Source: Bradyrhizobium sp. URHD0069 (lineage in GTDB: Bacteria; Pseudomonadota; Alphaproteobacteria; Rhizobiales; Xanthobacteraceae). Taken from it: 64,000 nt of DNA. Positions 9,133-18,444 of this stretch are shown here, one piece after another (the first letter of the stretch is position 1; each line of letters opens with the position of its first letter). A program made the translations under genes and the position numbers. The notes under the pieces are model-generated. The model was given only the letters and a program-made list of their open reading frames with translations. It was not told the DNA's origin and searched no databases. The stretch covers positions 124,001 through 188,000 of the forward strand of contig NZ_JNIJ01000010.1 of the NCBI RefSeq assembly GCF_000701345.1. Direction: 5' to 3'.

Positions 9133-10464
9133 TTGGCTTCCGTATCCAAGGTTACCACCGCGCAGGTCTTCGCCATCGCCGGGCCGGCGATGGTGGCAAA
9201 CCTGACGACGCCTCTGATCGGCATTGTCTCGACGATCGCGATCGGGCGGCTGGGCGAGGCGACGCTGCTCGGCGGCGTGGCTATGGCGTCGGTCATCTTC
9301 GACTGTCTGTTCTGGCTGTTCGCATTCCTGCGCATGAGCACGGTTGCCTTCACCGCGCAGGCCCTTGGCGCGGACGAAAAGCTGGAATTGCGCGCGCTGC
9401 TGGTGCGGGGTTTGGTCGTCGCGGCGTTGATCGGTGCGTGTCTCATTGTTCTGCAAATGCCGCTTGCCGCAATTTTGCTGGGGGCGATGGGCGGCAGCGA
9501 GGGCGTCACGCGCGCTGCGAAGGTCTACTTCATGATCCGCATCTGGTCTGCACCGCTGGTACTGGCCAATTATGTCGTGCTCGGCTGGCTGATCGGACAG
9601 GCCCGCGCAAAGCTTGCGCTTGGCGTGCAGATTGCGATCAACGTCATCAATATGGCGGCGACGGTGGCGCTGGTACTGGTGCTGAACGCCGGAATCGCCG
9701 GCGCCGCGGTTGCCGCCGTCATCGCGGAAGCGGCCGGGCTCCTGCTCGGCATTCTGATCGCGCGAGGCCTGAGTAATGGACGGCTTGGCGTGCCGCGCGC
9801 CGCCCTGCTCGACCGCGCCAAGCTTCTGCGCATGCTCGCGGTCAACCGCGATATCATGATCCGCACCGCCGCACTGATATCAGCGTTCCTGTTTTTCACC
9901 GCCCAGGGCGCACGCGCCGGTGACGTGACGCTCGCGGCCAACGCGGTGCTCAACAACTTTCTTTTGATCAGCGCGTTCTTTCTCGACGGCCTTGCCAACG
10001 CGGCCGAGCAGCTTTGCGGCCGAGCCTACGGCGCCCGCGACCGGATCGCGTTCTCAACTGCCGTCCGGCTGGTAGTGCTGTGGGGATTCGCCTTTGCCGT
10101 TGCGGTGACAGCGAGTTACGCGCTGTTCGGGCCTGGGCTCATCGATATCATGACCGCTAGCGAAGAGGTTCGGCGCACCGCGCGCAACTATCTATGGCTG
10201 GTGGCGCTGGCCCCGGTGCTTGGCGTCTTCGCCTTCGCCTATGACGGGGTTTTTATCGGCGCGACCTGGGCTCGCGATATGCGCAACCTGATGGTGCTTT
10301 CGTTGTTGATATTTCTCACGGCGTGGCTGGCGCTGCGGTCGTTCGGCAATGCCGGCCTGTGGGGAGCCCTGCTGGTGCATTATGCCGCGCGCGGAGGTTT
10401 GCAGGCCATGCGCTATCCGGCGTTGCTGCGCGCTTCATTCCACCAGGAGCCGCTGCCCGGCTGA
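9133..10464 (+). CDS. MATE-family efflux transporter (TTG start)
   Basis: A 443-residue polytopic protein with about twelve hydrophobic helices in two similar halves, the MatE fold, which couples export of toxic organic compounds to Na+ or H+ entry. No ATG lies in a suitable place; I chose the TTG preceded by aggga eight bases upstream, which puts the first helix where family members have it. The frame is open further upstream, but that part overlaps the preceding gene. A second MATE gene is at 27517-28971. Confidence 0.87.
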   Translation: MASVSKVTTAQVFAIAGPAMVANLTTPLIGIVSTIAIGRLGEATLLGGVAMASVIFDCLFWLFAFLRMSTVAFTAQALGADEKLELRALLVRGLVVAALIGACLIVLQMPLAAILLGAMGGSEGVTRAAKVYFMIRIWSAPLVLANYVVLGWLIGQARAKLALGVQIAINVINMAATVALVLVLNAGIAGAAVAAVIAEAAGLLLGILIARGLSNGRLGVPRAALLDRAKLLRMLAVNRDIMIRTAALISAFLFFTAQGARAGDVTLAANAVLNNFLLISAFFLDGLANAAEQLCGRAYGARDRIAFSTAVRLVVLWGFAFAVAVTASYALFGPGLIDIMTASEEVRRTARNYLWLVALAPVLGVFAFAYDGVFIGATWARDMRNLMVLSLLIFLTAWLALRSFGNAGLWGALLVHYAARGGLQAMRYPALLRASFHQEPLPG

Positions 10465-10484
10465 ATTTAGGGGATGGTATGTGA

Positions 10485-11579
10485 TTAAACCGGCCATTCC
10501 TCGGCCGTAATCGTCGCGGCATCGGCGCCGACGATTTCGGACAGCGAGTCGCGTCCGGTGCGCAACAGCGTTGACGCAAGATCGCTCTTGATGTTGTCCA
10601 CGAGGCCAAGGCCCTTGTAGATCAGCGAGGAATAAAGCTGGATCAGGCTGGCGCCGGCACGGATCTTGGTCAGCGCAGCACCCCCGCTATCGATGCCGCC
10701 GACGCCTACCAGCGGAAACGCGCCCTCGGCTCGCACATATGTCTCCGCTACCATCCGTGTCGACAGCCGAAACAGCGGCCGGCCCGACAAACCGCCCTGC
10801 TCCTTGGCCCGGGTCTGTTCGCGCAAGGTCGCCGGCCGCGCCACCGTGGTATTGGCCACGATCATGCCGTCGACGCGGCGCGAGCGGGCGATATGAACGA
10901 CATCGTCGAGTTCGGCCAGACTCAAATCGGGCGCGATCTTGAGCAGCACCGGCGTTTCGCCGGCGTTCCGCCGCACCCGCTCGCGCGCATCGATCACCTT
11001 GGCCAGGAGATCGTCGAGCGCGGAAGCCTGCTGCAGGTTGCGCAGACCCGGCGTATTCGGCGACGAGACGTTGACCGTAAAATAGCTTGCCACCGGCGCG
11101 AAGGTTTCGATCAGCTTGACATAGTCAGCGACGCGGTCGGCGGTATCCTTGTTGGCGCCGACGTTCACGCCGACGATGCCGCCGAGATGGGCTCGCCCGG
11201 CCAGCCGCCGGAGCACTGCATCAGCCCCGTCATTGTTGAAGCCCATGCGATTGATGATGGCTTCATCGCGCTCCAGCCGGAACAAACGCGGCCGCGGATT
11301 GCCTGTTTGCGGCTTCGGCGTCACGCTCCCGATCTCGACAAAACCGAACCCGAGCCGCAACAGCGCGTCCGGCGCTTCCGCGCTCTTGTCGAAACCCGCG
11401 GCCATGCCAATCGGATTAGGAAAATTCAGGCCGAAGGCCCGCACAGCAAGCTTTGGATCGTCCGGCCGCGGCCGGATCGGCGGCAGCAGCCGCAAACCCT
11501 GAATGGCCAGACGATGCCCGTCCTCCGGATCGAACCAGCGCAACAGCGGCAGCGAAAAGGCATCGAAGGCCCGGATCAC
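10485..11579 (-). CDS. pyrD: Dihydroorotate dehydrogenase (quinone), class 2
   Basis: A 364-residue membrane-associated flavoenzyme that oxidises dihydroorotate to orotate with quinone as acceptor, the fourth step of pyrimidine synthesis. It shows the class 2 N-terminal helical extension, the NPIGMAAGFDK flavin segment, the FTVNVSSPNTPGLR active-site loop with its catalytic serine, and the GVGGI and YSSLIYKG phosphate-binding segments. It starts with GTG, and the stop of the upstream DUF952 gene overlaps this start (GTGA). Confidence 0.95.
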   Translation of the reverse strand: MIRAFDAFSLPLLRWFDPEDGHRLAIQGLRLLPPIRPRPDDPKLAVRAFGLNFPNPIGMAAGFDKSAEAPDALLRLGFGFVEIGSVTPKPQTGNPRPRLFRLERDEAIINRMGFNNDGADAVLRRLAGRAHLGGIVGVNVGANKDTADRVADYVKLIETFAPVASYFTVNVSSPNTPGLRNLQQASALDDLLAKVIDARERVRRNAGETPVLLKIAPDLSLAELDDVVHIARSRRVDGMIVANTTVARPATLREQTRAKEQGGLSGRPLFRLSTRMVAETYVRAEGAFPLVGVGGIDSGGAALTKIRAGASLIQLYSSLIYKGLGLVDNIKSDLASTLLRTGRDSLSEIVGADAATITAEEWPV

Positions 11580-11920
11580 GGCGCTAGCTCCGGGATCTCG
11601 TGATATCCATCGGACCGCGCGCGCAGCTCGCGCACACCAACGACCGCGCCGAGATCGAGTTCACCGTAGAGATGCGGAAACAACTCGTCGTTGCGCGAGC
11701 ATTCCCACCGCACCGCCTCGCCCAGGGCGTCGGCATCGACCTCGATCAGAAACAGTCCGCTCTGGCCGAAGAAATGCTTTCTTGCCGTCTCCGCCACCTG
11801 CGATGCGGTCGAAAAATGAATAAAGCCGTCGCGGAGGTCGTCGGCGCTGCCGCGGTATACGCCTTGCCGCTCGGCCTCGCGCCAAGCCGAAGCAGGACAG
11901 ATTTTGTAGATTCTGCGCAC
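11576..11920 (-). CDS. DUF952-family protein
   Basis: A small soluble protein of 114 residues beginning with the family's IYKICP-x-x-x-W pattern, followed by GFIHFSTA and FLIEVDADAL, all recognisable DUF952 blocks. The fold resembles glutathione-S-transferase-independent ADP-ribose-handling proteins, but the family has no settled function. It overlaps the start of pyrD by four bases, a pairing that recurs in rhizobia, so it is expected to be co-expressed with pyrimidine synthesis. Confidence 0.85.
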   Translation of the reverse strand: MRRIYKICPASAWREAERQGVYRGSADDLRDGFIHFSTASQVAETARKHFFGQSGLFLIEVDADALGEAVRWECSRNDELFPHLYGELDLGAVVGVRELRARSDGYHEIPELAP

Positions 11921-12096
11921 GTGTTCCGGAGTTCCTGCTTTGTCGTTGAGTCTCTTGGGATTTCCCGGAATTTCCGGACCTCGCGCCGACCGTATCGGCG
12001 CGCCTTGCCCACTTCAAGGGTCGCGGCATCGGCTGTTTGCGGATTGCGAAAACGAGTTCGTTGAGGTAATAATTCCTAATTGTGGAAGGCTGACCG

Positions 12097-12750
12097 ATGG
12101 CCAAGCAGCCAAAAACTCCGCGCGTGCTGACCCACAGCCAGATCTGGACCGCGCTGGATCGGCTTGCCGAGCGCGCCGGACTGTCGGCCTCGGGGCTCGC
12201 CAAGCGCTCCGGCCTCGATCCCACCACGTTCAACAAATCCAAGCGCATCACCGCTGACGGCCGTGAACGATGGCCCTCCACCGAATCGGTGGCCAAGGCG
12301 CTCGCCGCCACCAACAGTTCCCTCGATACCTTCGTGCAGCTGATCGGCGATAGCGTGCGCACCGTACAGTCGGTGCCGCTGCTCGGTTTTACACAGGCCG
12401 GAAGCAGTGGCTATTTTGACGAGAATGGCTTCCCAACCGGCAAGGGCTGGGACGAGGTGGCGCTGCCCTCGGCCAATGACGAGCATGCTTATGCGCTGGA
12501 AATTTCCGGCGATCAGATGAAGCCTGTCTACCGCGACGGCGACGTCATCGTGGTGTCGCCGGGCACGCCGATCCGGCGCGGCGACCGCGTCGTGGTGAAA
12601 ACGCGGGCCGGCGAGGTGATGGTGAGGGAATTGAAACGCCGGACGGCGAAGACGCTAGAGCTGCAATCGCTGAATCCGAATGACGCCGACCGCACCTTGG
12701 CGGCCGGCGAGGTCGAGTGGATCGCCAGGATTATTTGGGCAAGTCAATAA
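12097..12750 (+). CDS. XRE/S24-type transcriptional regulator (LexA/CI-like) with altered catalytic serine
   Basis: A 217-residue protein with an N-terminal helix-turn-helix (about 15-75) and a C-terminal S24 peptidase-like domain. An Ala-Gly that could serve as the self-cleavage site lies at 101-102, and the general-base lysine fits Lys168. The usual GDSM serine is replaced: the sequence reads SGDQM, with Gln140. If the alignment holds, the protein cannot self-cleave and would act as a stable, ligand- or oligomer-controlled regulator. It is transcribed alone. Confidence 0.82.
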   Translation: MAKQPKTPRVLTHSQIWTALDRLAERAGLSASGLAKRSGLDPTTFNKSKRITADGRERWPSTESVAKALAATNSSLDTFVQLIGDSVRTVQSVPLLGFTQAGSSGYFDENGFPTGKGWDEVALPSANDEHAYALEISGDQMKPVYRDGDVIVVSPGTPIRRGDRVVVKTRAGEVMVRELKRRTAKTLELQSLNPNDADRTLAAGEVEWIARIIWASQ

Positions 12751-12812
12751 CCCTATCCTAGCCTCGTGGAACGCGGCCGCCTTTTTCTAACAAGCGATGA
12801 CACGGAGTACGG

Positions 12813-12833
12813 GTCCCGGCGTTCGCCCGGGAC
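12813..12833. repeat. Short perfect hairpin (repeat remnant)
   Basis: The arms gtcccgg and ccgggac enclose cgttcgc. No T-run follows, so it is not a classical terminator. It resembles the gtcccgg-cgttcgcc-gggac motif of interspersed repeats in this lineage and lies between two convergent genes, so it could still limit read-through. Confidence 0.4.
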
Positions 12834-12882
12834 GACGATCGCGGCGCTTCTGGCCGAAAAGCGCGAAGTCCCTCGTCGGCGC

Positions 12883-13671
12883 CTACGAAGCGTAGTCAGG
12901 CTCCTTCCGATCGAGGATGCGCTTCAATGCATCGAAGTGCCGCTGTGCCGGGGTTGGCCCCTCGTAGAAACCAGTCCCGCCGATATCCCGCTTGGTCTTC
13001 TCGACAACCGCGGCAGGGAGCTGTTTCAGGGGTTGCCCGGTCCACATGGCGTAGACCTGAACCTGTGCCGCGCGTTCGATGTAGTAAAGCCGATCATAGG
13101 CATCGGCGACCGTATTGCCGACCGTGGTAATGCCGTGATTGGCCATGAACAACACTGTCTTGTCGCCGATGACCCTGGCGAGGCGATCGCCTTCCGCGGG
13201 GTCGAGGGCCGGGCCGGTGTACTCGTCGTCGTACGCAATCTCTCCCATCATCCCGACCTCGGTCTGGCCGATCTCCTTGATGCGCGGGTCTTCGAGGCGT
13301 GTCAGCGCACTCGCATACGGCATGTGCGTATGAAACACGGCTTTGGCCTGCGGCAGCGCCTTGTGGATGGGCGCATGGATGCAATAGCAGGAGCGTTCCA
13401 CCTCGCCCGCCCCGCGCCTGATCTTGCCGTCTTCGAGGCCAACCTCCATGAAGGAAGAGGCCGTCACCTCGGACCAATGCATCCCGAACGGGATCTGGTA
13501 GTAGCGGTCGCTGTGGCCTGGCACGACAAGCGTCAGGTGGTTGAAGATTCCCTCGCTGAAACCGTGCATGAAGGCCAGCCGGTGCGCGGCCGCCAGATCG
13601 ACACGCGCCTGCCATTCCTCGGCACTGCAATCCTGGAGCTCTTTCGGCGAAACCCTGAACTGCATAGGCAT
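12883..13671 (-). CDS. Class II aldolase/adducin-family protein
   Basis: A 262-residue member of the zinc-dependent fuculose-phosphate-aldolase/adducin fold. The metal-binding histidines appear in HTHMPYAS and in ANHGITTVG, and an acidic residue is present in the EGDR segment. Proteins of this subgroup are often annotated only as class II aldolases, and the substrate is unknown. It is a single gene, with the lysK operon starting upstream in the same direction about 200 bp away. Confidence 0.85.
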   Translation of the reverse strand: MPMQFRVSPKELQDCSAEEWQARVDLAAAHRLAFMHGFSEGIFNHLTLVVPGHSDRYYQIPFGMHWSEVTASSFMEVGLEDGKIRRGAGEVERSCYCIHAPIHKALPQAKAVFHTHMPYASALTRLEDPRIKEIGQTEVGMMGEIAYDDEYTGPALDPAEGDRLARVIGDKTVLFMANHGITTVGNTVADAYDRLYYIERAAQVQVYAMWTGQPLKQLPAAVVEKTKRDIGGTGFYEGPTPAQRHFDALKRILDRKEPDYAS

Positions 13672-13877
13672 CCTCCCTGCTGTTGCTGCGATGGCGTCCG
13701 CGTCACCGCCTCGACGGAAGCCGGACGGTTTTCTTATGAGCTGGATTGTAATGCATTTTGAAACGGTGTCGGCTGAAATTACAGCCGGCCTCCCATCTCG
13801 ATTTGCAGTGTCACCATCGCAGCTGGGTGATGATGCGCTGCGAAGATAAAGCCATGGCAGTCACGGAGCCCGCAGGA

Positions 13878-15518
13878 TCATCCCGACCGTGCTAGCGCGC
13901 CGTCGATCATCGTCACCGCATTTTGTAACCCATACACCGCAACGAAGGATCCGAAGCGTGGGCCTTTTTCCTGACCGAGCAGCACCTGATAGAGCATGTT
14001 GAACCAGTCGAGCGAGACACCCGGCCGGCCATCCTTGCCCTTCTTTACCGGATCGAGGAACGGTTCGCGCCGGCCGATCTCGTAGACCACGTTCTGGATC
14101 TCTTCCGCGGAAGTGTCCGCCGGCAATTGCGACAGCGCGTCGCGCAAATCCTGCAGCGCCGCACGTTCGAGAGGGCTCGGGTCGCGGAATTTCTTGGTCG
14201 GCGCCACGAAGTCGCGATAGTAGTTGATGGCGTAGCCGACCATTGCGTCGAGCTTTGGATGGGTTTGCGGCGTGACGCCGGGACGATAGCGCCCGATGAA
14301 GCCCCACAAGGTTGCGGCATTCTCCGCGTTCGAGGACGACACCAGCGTCAGCAGCATTTGGAAGGTGACGGGCATATCGGACGCAGGCGGATAGCCGGCG
14401 TGGATGTGCCAGACCGGATTGGCGAGCTGCTGCTTGGCATCCTGCCGTGGAAACGCTTCGAGAAATTGCTGGTAGTCGTCGACGTTGCGCGGGATCACGT
14501 CGAAGTATAATCGCTTGGCCGCTTTCGGCTCGCGATACATGAACAGCGAGAGCGATTCCGGCGACGCATAGCGCAACCATTCATCGATGGTGAGCCCGTT
14601 GCCCTTCGACTTGGAAATCTTCTGGCCCTTGTCGTCGAGGAACAGTTCGTAGTTGAACCCTTCCGGCGGCATGCCGCCGAGTGCCGTGCAGATCTTGCCC
14701 GACAGCTTGACCGAATCGATTAGATCCTTGCCGGCCATCTCATAATCGATGCCGAGCGCCAACCAGCGCATCGCCCAGTCCGGCTTCCACTGCAGCTTGC
14801 AATGTCCGCCAGTGACCGGAAGCGTGACGCGCTCTTTGGTCTCGGGATCGTCATAGGAGATCGTGCCGGACTTCGCGTTGTGCGCCACGATCGGCACATA
14901 CAGCACCATGCCGGTACGCGGACAGATCGGCAGGAACGGTGAATAGCTCGCCGCGCGCTCTTCGCGCAAAGACGGCAGCATGATCGCCATCACTTGCTCG
15001 AGACGCTCTAGCACGCGCAGCAGCGCGGCGTCGAACTTTCCGGAGGTGTAATAGTCGGTCGAGCTGGCGAACTCGTAGTCGAACCCGAAGGTATCGAGAA
15101 AGGCACGCAGCCGCGCATTGTTGTGCGCGCCGAAACTCGGATGGGTGCCGAACGGGTCGGGCACCCGGGTCAGCGGCTTGCCGAGATGTTCTGCCAGCAT
15201 CTCCTTGTTCGGCACGTTGTCCGGCACCTTGCGCAAGCCGTCCATGTCGTCGGAGAACGCGATCAGCCGCGTCTTGATCTTGTCCTCGGTGAGCACCCGG
15301 AACGCATGACGCACCATGGTGGTGCGCGCCACTTCGCCGAACGTGCCGATATGCGGCAGGCCCGACGGCCCGTAACCGGTCGCAAACAGCACCTCGTCCT
15401 TCGGTTTCTTCTTCAGCCGCGCGACAATCTGCTTCGCCTGCTCGAATGGCCAGGCGCTGGATTGCTCGGCGAGCGGGCGCAGATCGCTCGGACTGGCGGC
15501 AAGATCGATCGTGGACAT
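13878..15518 (-). CDS. lysK: Lysyl-tRNA synthetase, class I
   Basis: A 546-residue class I enzyme that charges tRNA-Lys. The HIGH-type motif (GLPHIG) is at residues 53-58 and the KMSKS-type loop reads KISKSKG near residue 300. The length and the C-terminal helical region fit archaeal/alphaproteobacterial LysRS-I rather than the class II LysS of most bacteria; this class is usual in rhizobia. It is transcribed alone. Confidence 0.95.
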   Translation of the reverse strand: MSTIDLAASPSDLRPLAEQSSAWPFEQAKQIVARLKKKPKDEVLFATGYGPSGLPHIGTFGEVARTTMVRHAFRVLTEDKIKTRLIAFSDDMDGLRKVPDNVPNKEMLAEHLGKPLTRVPDPFGTHPSFGAHNNARLRAFLDTFGFDYEFASSTDYYTSGKFDAALLRVLERLEQVMAIMLPSLREERAASYSPFLPICPRTGMVLYVPIVAHNAKSGTISYDDPETKERVTLPVTGGHCKLQWKPDWAMRWLALGIDYEMAGKDLIDSVKLSGKICTALGGMPPEGFNYELFLDDKGQKISKSKGNGLTIDEWLRYASPESLSLFMYREPKAAKRLYFDVIPRNVDDYQQFLEAFPRQDAKQQLANPVWHIHAGYPPASDMPVTFQMLLTLVSSSNAENAATLWGFIGRYRPGVTPQTHPKLDAMVGYAINYYRDFVAPTKKFRDPSPLERAALQDLRDALSQLPADTSAEEIQNVVYEIGRREPFLDPVKKGKDGRPGVSLDWFNMLYQVLLGQEKGPRFGSFVAVYGLQNAVTMIDGALARSG

Positions 15519-15591
15519 CTAAAGGGGTCTCCAAGGACGCGGAAACTAACGTGTCAGCCTGTAAATGCAACGGCTGAACGTTGAGACCAGC

Positions 15592-15709
15592 CGTCATTGC
15601 GAGCCGACGGATCGCGCCAATGCCCGCCCGATGACTGGCTCCGCGAAGCAATTAGAGGGCAACAAAGGAAGACTGGATTGCTTCGTCGCCTTGCTCTTCG
15701 CAATGACGA
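15592..15709. repeat. About 120-bp palindromic intergenic repeat, copy A
   Basis: The ends cgtcattgcgag and ttcgcaatgacg are inverted copies. The interior contains ccgatgactggctccgcgaa and a second inner pair (gcgaagcaat / attgcttcgtc). Two more copies lie at 25849-25968 (opposite orientation) and 39708-39826 (same orientation). The whole folds into a long hairpin between two genes. Confidence 0.85.
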
Positions 15710-15733
15710 GAAGTGCGCCATCCAATCAGACAC

Positions 15734-16660
15734 TCAAAACGGGCTGACGGAAAAATACCGCAGCCACAAATCGGTGTAGCGGCCCTTTTCCCAGACCCGG
15801 AACAACGCCCAGTTCAACGCCTGCCGCAACAGGTCATTACCCTTGCGGACGGCGATGCCGATGCCCTCGCCGAAATAGCGGCTCTCGACAAACGGCCCGC
15901 CGCTGAAGGCGCAACATTCGGCGGAATCGGTGCCGTTGATCCAGAACGCAAGCGAGATCCCATCGCCGAAAATGAAATCGACTTCGCCGCGCCGCAGCGC
16001 CAGCCGCAACGCATCGTCATTGGGATAGGAGTGCAATTCGGCATCGGTGAACATCGCCTTAAGATAGGCCTCGTGCGACGAACCGGCGATGGCGCCGACC
16101 TTTTTTCCCTCGAGATATTCGGGGCGAATCTCCGGCATCACGGCGTCGCGCCGCGACACGAACCGCGCCGGCGCCCGATAATACGGATCGGTGAAATCGA
16201 CGCGGGCGCGCAGTTGCGGCGTCACCGCGAGCGAGGCAATGATGGCGTCGCCCCGGTTGCTGGCGATGGCATCGAGCAGCGTCTCGAACCGCCGCATCTG
16301 GATCGTACAGGTGACCTTGATCTCTTCACAAAGCTGCCGCGCCAGATCGACATTGAAGCCGGCCGGATTGCCGTCCGGGCCGGTGAAATTGAAGGGCGGG
16401 TAATCGGTTTCGGTCAGGAACCGGATCACCGTGAGGCGGGACAGGTCGGGCCGTTCCGGGCGCCGCCTGGGGTCCCAGAAGCCGGGGACGGCTTGCGGTG
16501 CCGCCTCCGGGGCGGGCTTGGCGATGCCTTGGGCGTGCGCAGCGCCGCCCGACGCTGCCGCTGCCAACACAACGCCGACCGAGACCCCGGCCATCGCGAA
16601 GCTTGTCCGGAGTGCTCGAAGCAGTCGTTCGCTAGCGAGGGGGGCCATCTGTGATCGCAT
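15734..16660 (-). CDS. Periplasmic solute-binding protein (ABC transporter type, family 3)
   Basis: A 308-residue protein with a basic N-terminus and a hydrophobic signal segment ending near an Ala-His-Ala around residues 40-44. The mature part shows the family 3 pattern (ITETDYPPFNF-like opening, GFNVDLARQLCEEI, and the second-lobe KVGAIAGSSHEAYL), typical of amino-acid receptors. No permease or ATPase gene is adjacent, so it is an orphan receptor or a sensor-like homologue. The ligand is unknown. Confidence 0.85.
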   Translation of the reverse strand: MRSQMAPLASERLLRALRTSFAMAGVSVGVVLAAAASGGAAHAQGIAKPAPEAAPQAVPGFWDPRRRPERPDLSRLTVIRFLTETDYPPFNFTGPDGNPAGFNVDLARQLCEEIKVTCTIQMRRFETLLDAIASNRGDAIIASLAVTPQLRARVDFTDPYYRAPARFVSRRDAVMPEIRPEYLEGKKVGAIAGSSHEAYLKAMFTDAELHSYPNDDALRLALRRGEVDFIFGDGISLAFWINGTDSAECCAFSGGPFVESRYFGEGIGIAVRKGNDLLRQALNWALFRVWEKGRYTDLWLRYFSVSPF

Positions 16661-16751
16661 TGTCAGCGGTTTTTCCGAAATTCGACGGCCTTTTAGACCA
16701 TCCGGCTGATAATGCGAATGTCGTTTGCGTCAGGACCGGGCGGTCCGCGGA

Positions 16752-17342
16752 TCAGAGATACCGCTTCAGATCGGCGGCAGCTTCCTCAGGCGTCCGCTTG
16801 AGATTGAAGGGAGAGACGAATTTGCCGTCGCGATCCATCAGGTAAATCAACGCGGTATGGTCCATGGTGTAGTCGCCATCCTTCAGCGGGACTTTTTTGG
16901 CATAGACCCGGAAGGCCGAAAGCACTTTCGCCACCGCGTCGGGATTGCCGGTCAGGCCTTTGAGACGCGGATCGAAGCTCGACAGATAGTCCTTCATCGC
17001 CGCTGATGTGTCGCGCTCGGGGTCGACGGAGACGAAATAGGCGTTGACGCGATCGGCGTCCTTGCCCATCGCCCGCAGCACCTCGGAAATCTCAAACAAC
17101 GACGTCGGGCATATGTCGGGGCAATGGGTGAAGCCGAAAAAGATCAGTGTGGGGCGGCCCTGCAGGCTTTTTTCGGTCACGGTCTGGCCGGCCTGGTCGG
17201 TCAACTGAAACGGGCCGCCGATCGCGGCAGGCGCCGCCACATTACGCAATCCGCCTATCGCCCACAGCATGAGCGCGAGGCCAATCGCCAGGCTTCCGGC
17301 AAATGCCGCGACAATGACCAGCGGGCGGATGGTCCGGTCCAT
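16752..17342 (-). CDS. SCO1/SenC/PrrC-family copper chaperone
   Basis: A 196-residue protein with an N-terminal membrane anchor (about 8-30) and a periplasmic thioredoxin fold. The copper ligands are Cys74 and Cys78 in HCPDICP, with the distal His162 in MDHTALIY. Such proteins deliver copper to the CuA site of cytochrome c oxidase or act in redox signalling. The 64-residue membrane protein gene 21 bases upstream is probably in the same operon. Confidence 0.92.
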   Translation of the reverse strand: MDRTIRPLVIVAAFAGSLAIGLALMLWAIGGLRNVAAPAAIGGPFQLTDQAGQTVTEKSLQGRPTLIFFGFTHCPDICPTSLFEISEVLRAMGKDADRVNAYFVSVDPERDTSAAMKDYLSSFDPRLKGLTGNPDAVAKVLSAFRVYAKKVPLKDGDYTMDHTALIYLMDRDGKFVSPFNLKRTPEEAAADLKRYL

Positions 17343-17363
17343 TGTGAAAATTCCTTTGTCGGA

Positions 17364-17558
17364 TCAGAAGCAGGCGGCGATGCCGGATTCAATCATTTCG
17401 AAGAAGACCGCCGTGCCGTAATGAAACCACAACGCCACCGCAGCCAGCACGAGCGCGCCGCCGAGAGCCACAGCGGCCACCACGATTGCCGAAGCAATCC
17501 TGTGAGCCGGCCGCGACACGCCGGGCAGGTCCTGCTGGGTAGAAATCGGCTGAGCCAT
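17364..17558 (-). CDS. Small single-pass membrane protein upstream of the SCO gene
   Basis: A 64-residue protein with one long hydrophobic helix (about residues 20-46) and a short hydrophilic N-terminus. I do not recognise a family. Its position 21 bp ahead of the SCO gene suggests a link to cytochrome oxidase assembly, but that is inferred from proximity only. Confidence 0.6.
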   Translation of the reverse strand: MAQPISTQQDLPGVSRPAHRIASAIVVAAVALGGALVLAAVALWFHYGTAVFFEMIESGIAACF

Positions 17559-17630
17559 GCGCAGTCATCCGAGCAAATTGACGAGACGAGACGGCGCTGC
17601 CGCCGTTCGGCGTCTATCACTCAGATAGGG

Positions 17631-18173
17631 CTAGTCGGGCTCCCGGGCAAGCACGGCGGGAGCACGGATGACCATGTGATGCTGACGCAAATCGCGATCT
17701 CGGCGTGACGATGATGACCGCGGAGAGGACGCCTGGGCGTCGAGATAGCAGGGGCGGTACATGCTCATTAACTGCTTGCCGCGCAGGAAAATCATCCGCG
17801 GGGTCAGTCCACCGCGCTGCGCGATCCAGCGCCGTATCGGCGACGGATACATCGAGTACAGCATCTGCGTCGCTTCGCGGTTGGTGATCGCCCGGCCGTT
17901 GGCGCCGAAATCCCAGGCGGCGTGGAAACCCAGATTGGCCTGCGACGTCACGCAAATCTTGTCGTGGGGAACCGCGCCGAGGACGATGGTGCAGGCCGAG
18001 GCGCACAGGCCGTCGATGATCACCGTCTCGCCGGAACTGCGCAGGCCCTGGTATCTGTCTACATAGGTTCCGATCCGGCCGCCTCGGTCCTCCGCAATCC
18101 GGACCACCGCGTGACTTGCCCCCACGCCCGCCAGCAGAAGGACCACCGCGAGCAACCCCGTCACGAATTTCAT
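17631..18173 (-). CDS. Exported protein with ClpP/crotonase-like pattern, function unknown
   Basis: This 180-residue protein has a clear signal peptide (cleavage near residue 22). A segment reads VIIDGLCASACTIVLG, like the oxyanion/serine region of periplasmic ClpP-like proteins (the C-x-S-A-C-T pattern), followed by LGFHAAWDF. This matches uncharacterised COG3904-type proteins of rhizobia. It could be a periplasmic serine hydrolase, with the serine between the two cysteines as nucleophile. It has no clear operon partners. Confidence 0.65.
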   Translation of the reverse strand: MKFVTGLLAVVLLLAGVGASHAVVRIAEDRGGRIGTYVDRYQGLRSSGETVIIDGLCASACTIVLGAVPHDKICVTSQANLGFHAAWDFGANGRAITNREATQMLYSMYPSPIRRWIAQRGGLTPRMIFLRGKQLMSMYRPCYLDAQASSPRSSSSRRDRDLRQHHMVIRAPAVLAREPD

Positions 18174-18444
18174 TTCCGGCCCCAGTCCAACCTGTCGAAC
18201 CCGAATCTGATCGACTTGAGTGATGCAAGACTTTGGCCAGCGTGTTGCGAGATTGCGATTTTGTCCAGACGGCGGGAGGGATTCACAACAAATTCAAATT
18301 AAGTGTTGCAGGCGCGCTGCACCGGTTCGCCGATCGGTCCCAAACTGGAACATTACGACGTTCCAGCTGCGGCGCACCGCCATTTGCCGTTGACCGCGGT
18401 TAACGCCGCGGGCTTCAATCCCAAAGAAGTAGGGGGATACCAGA

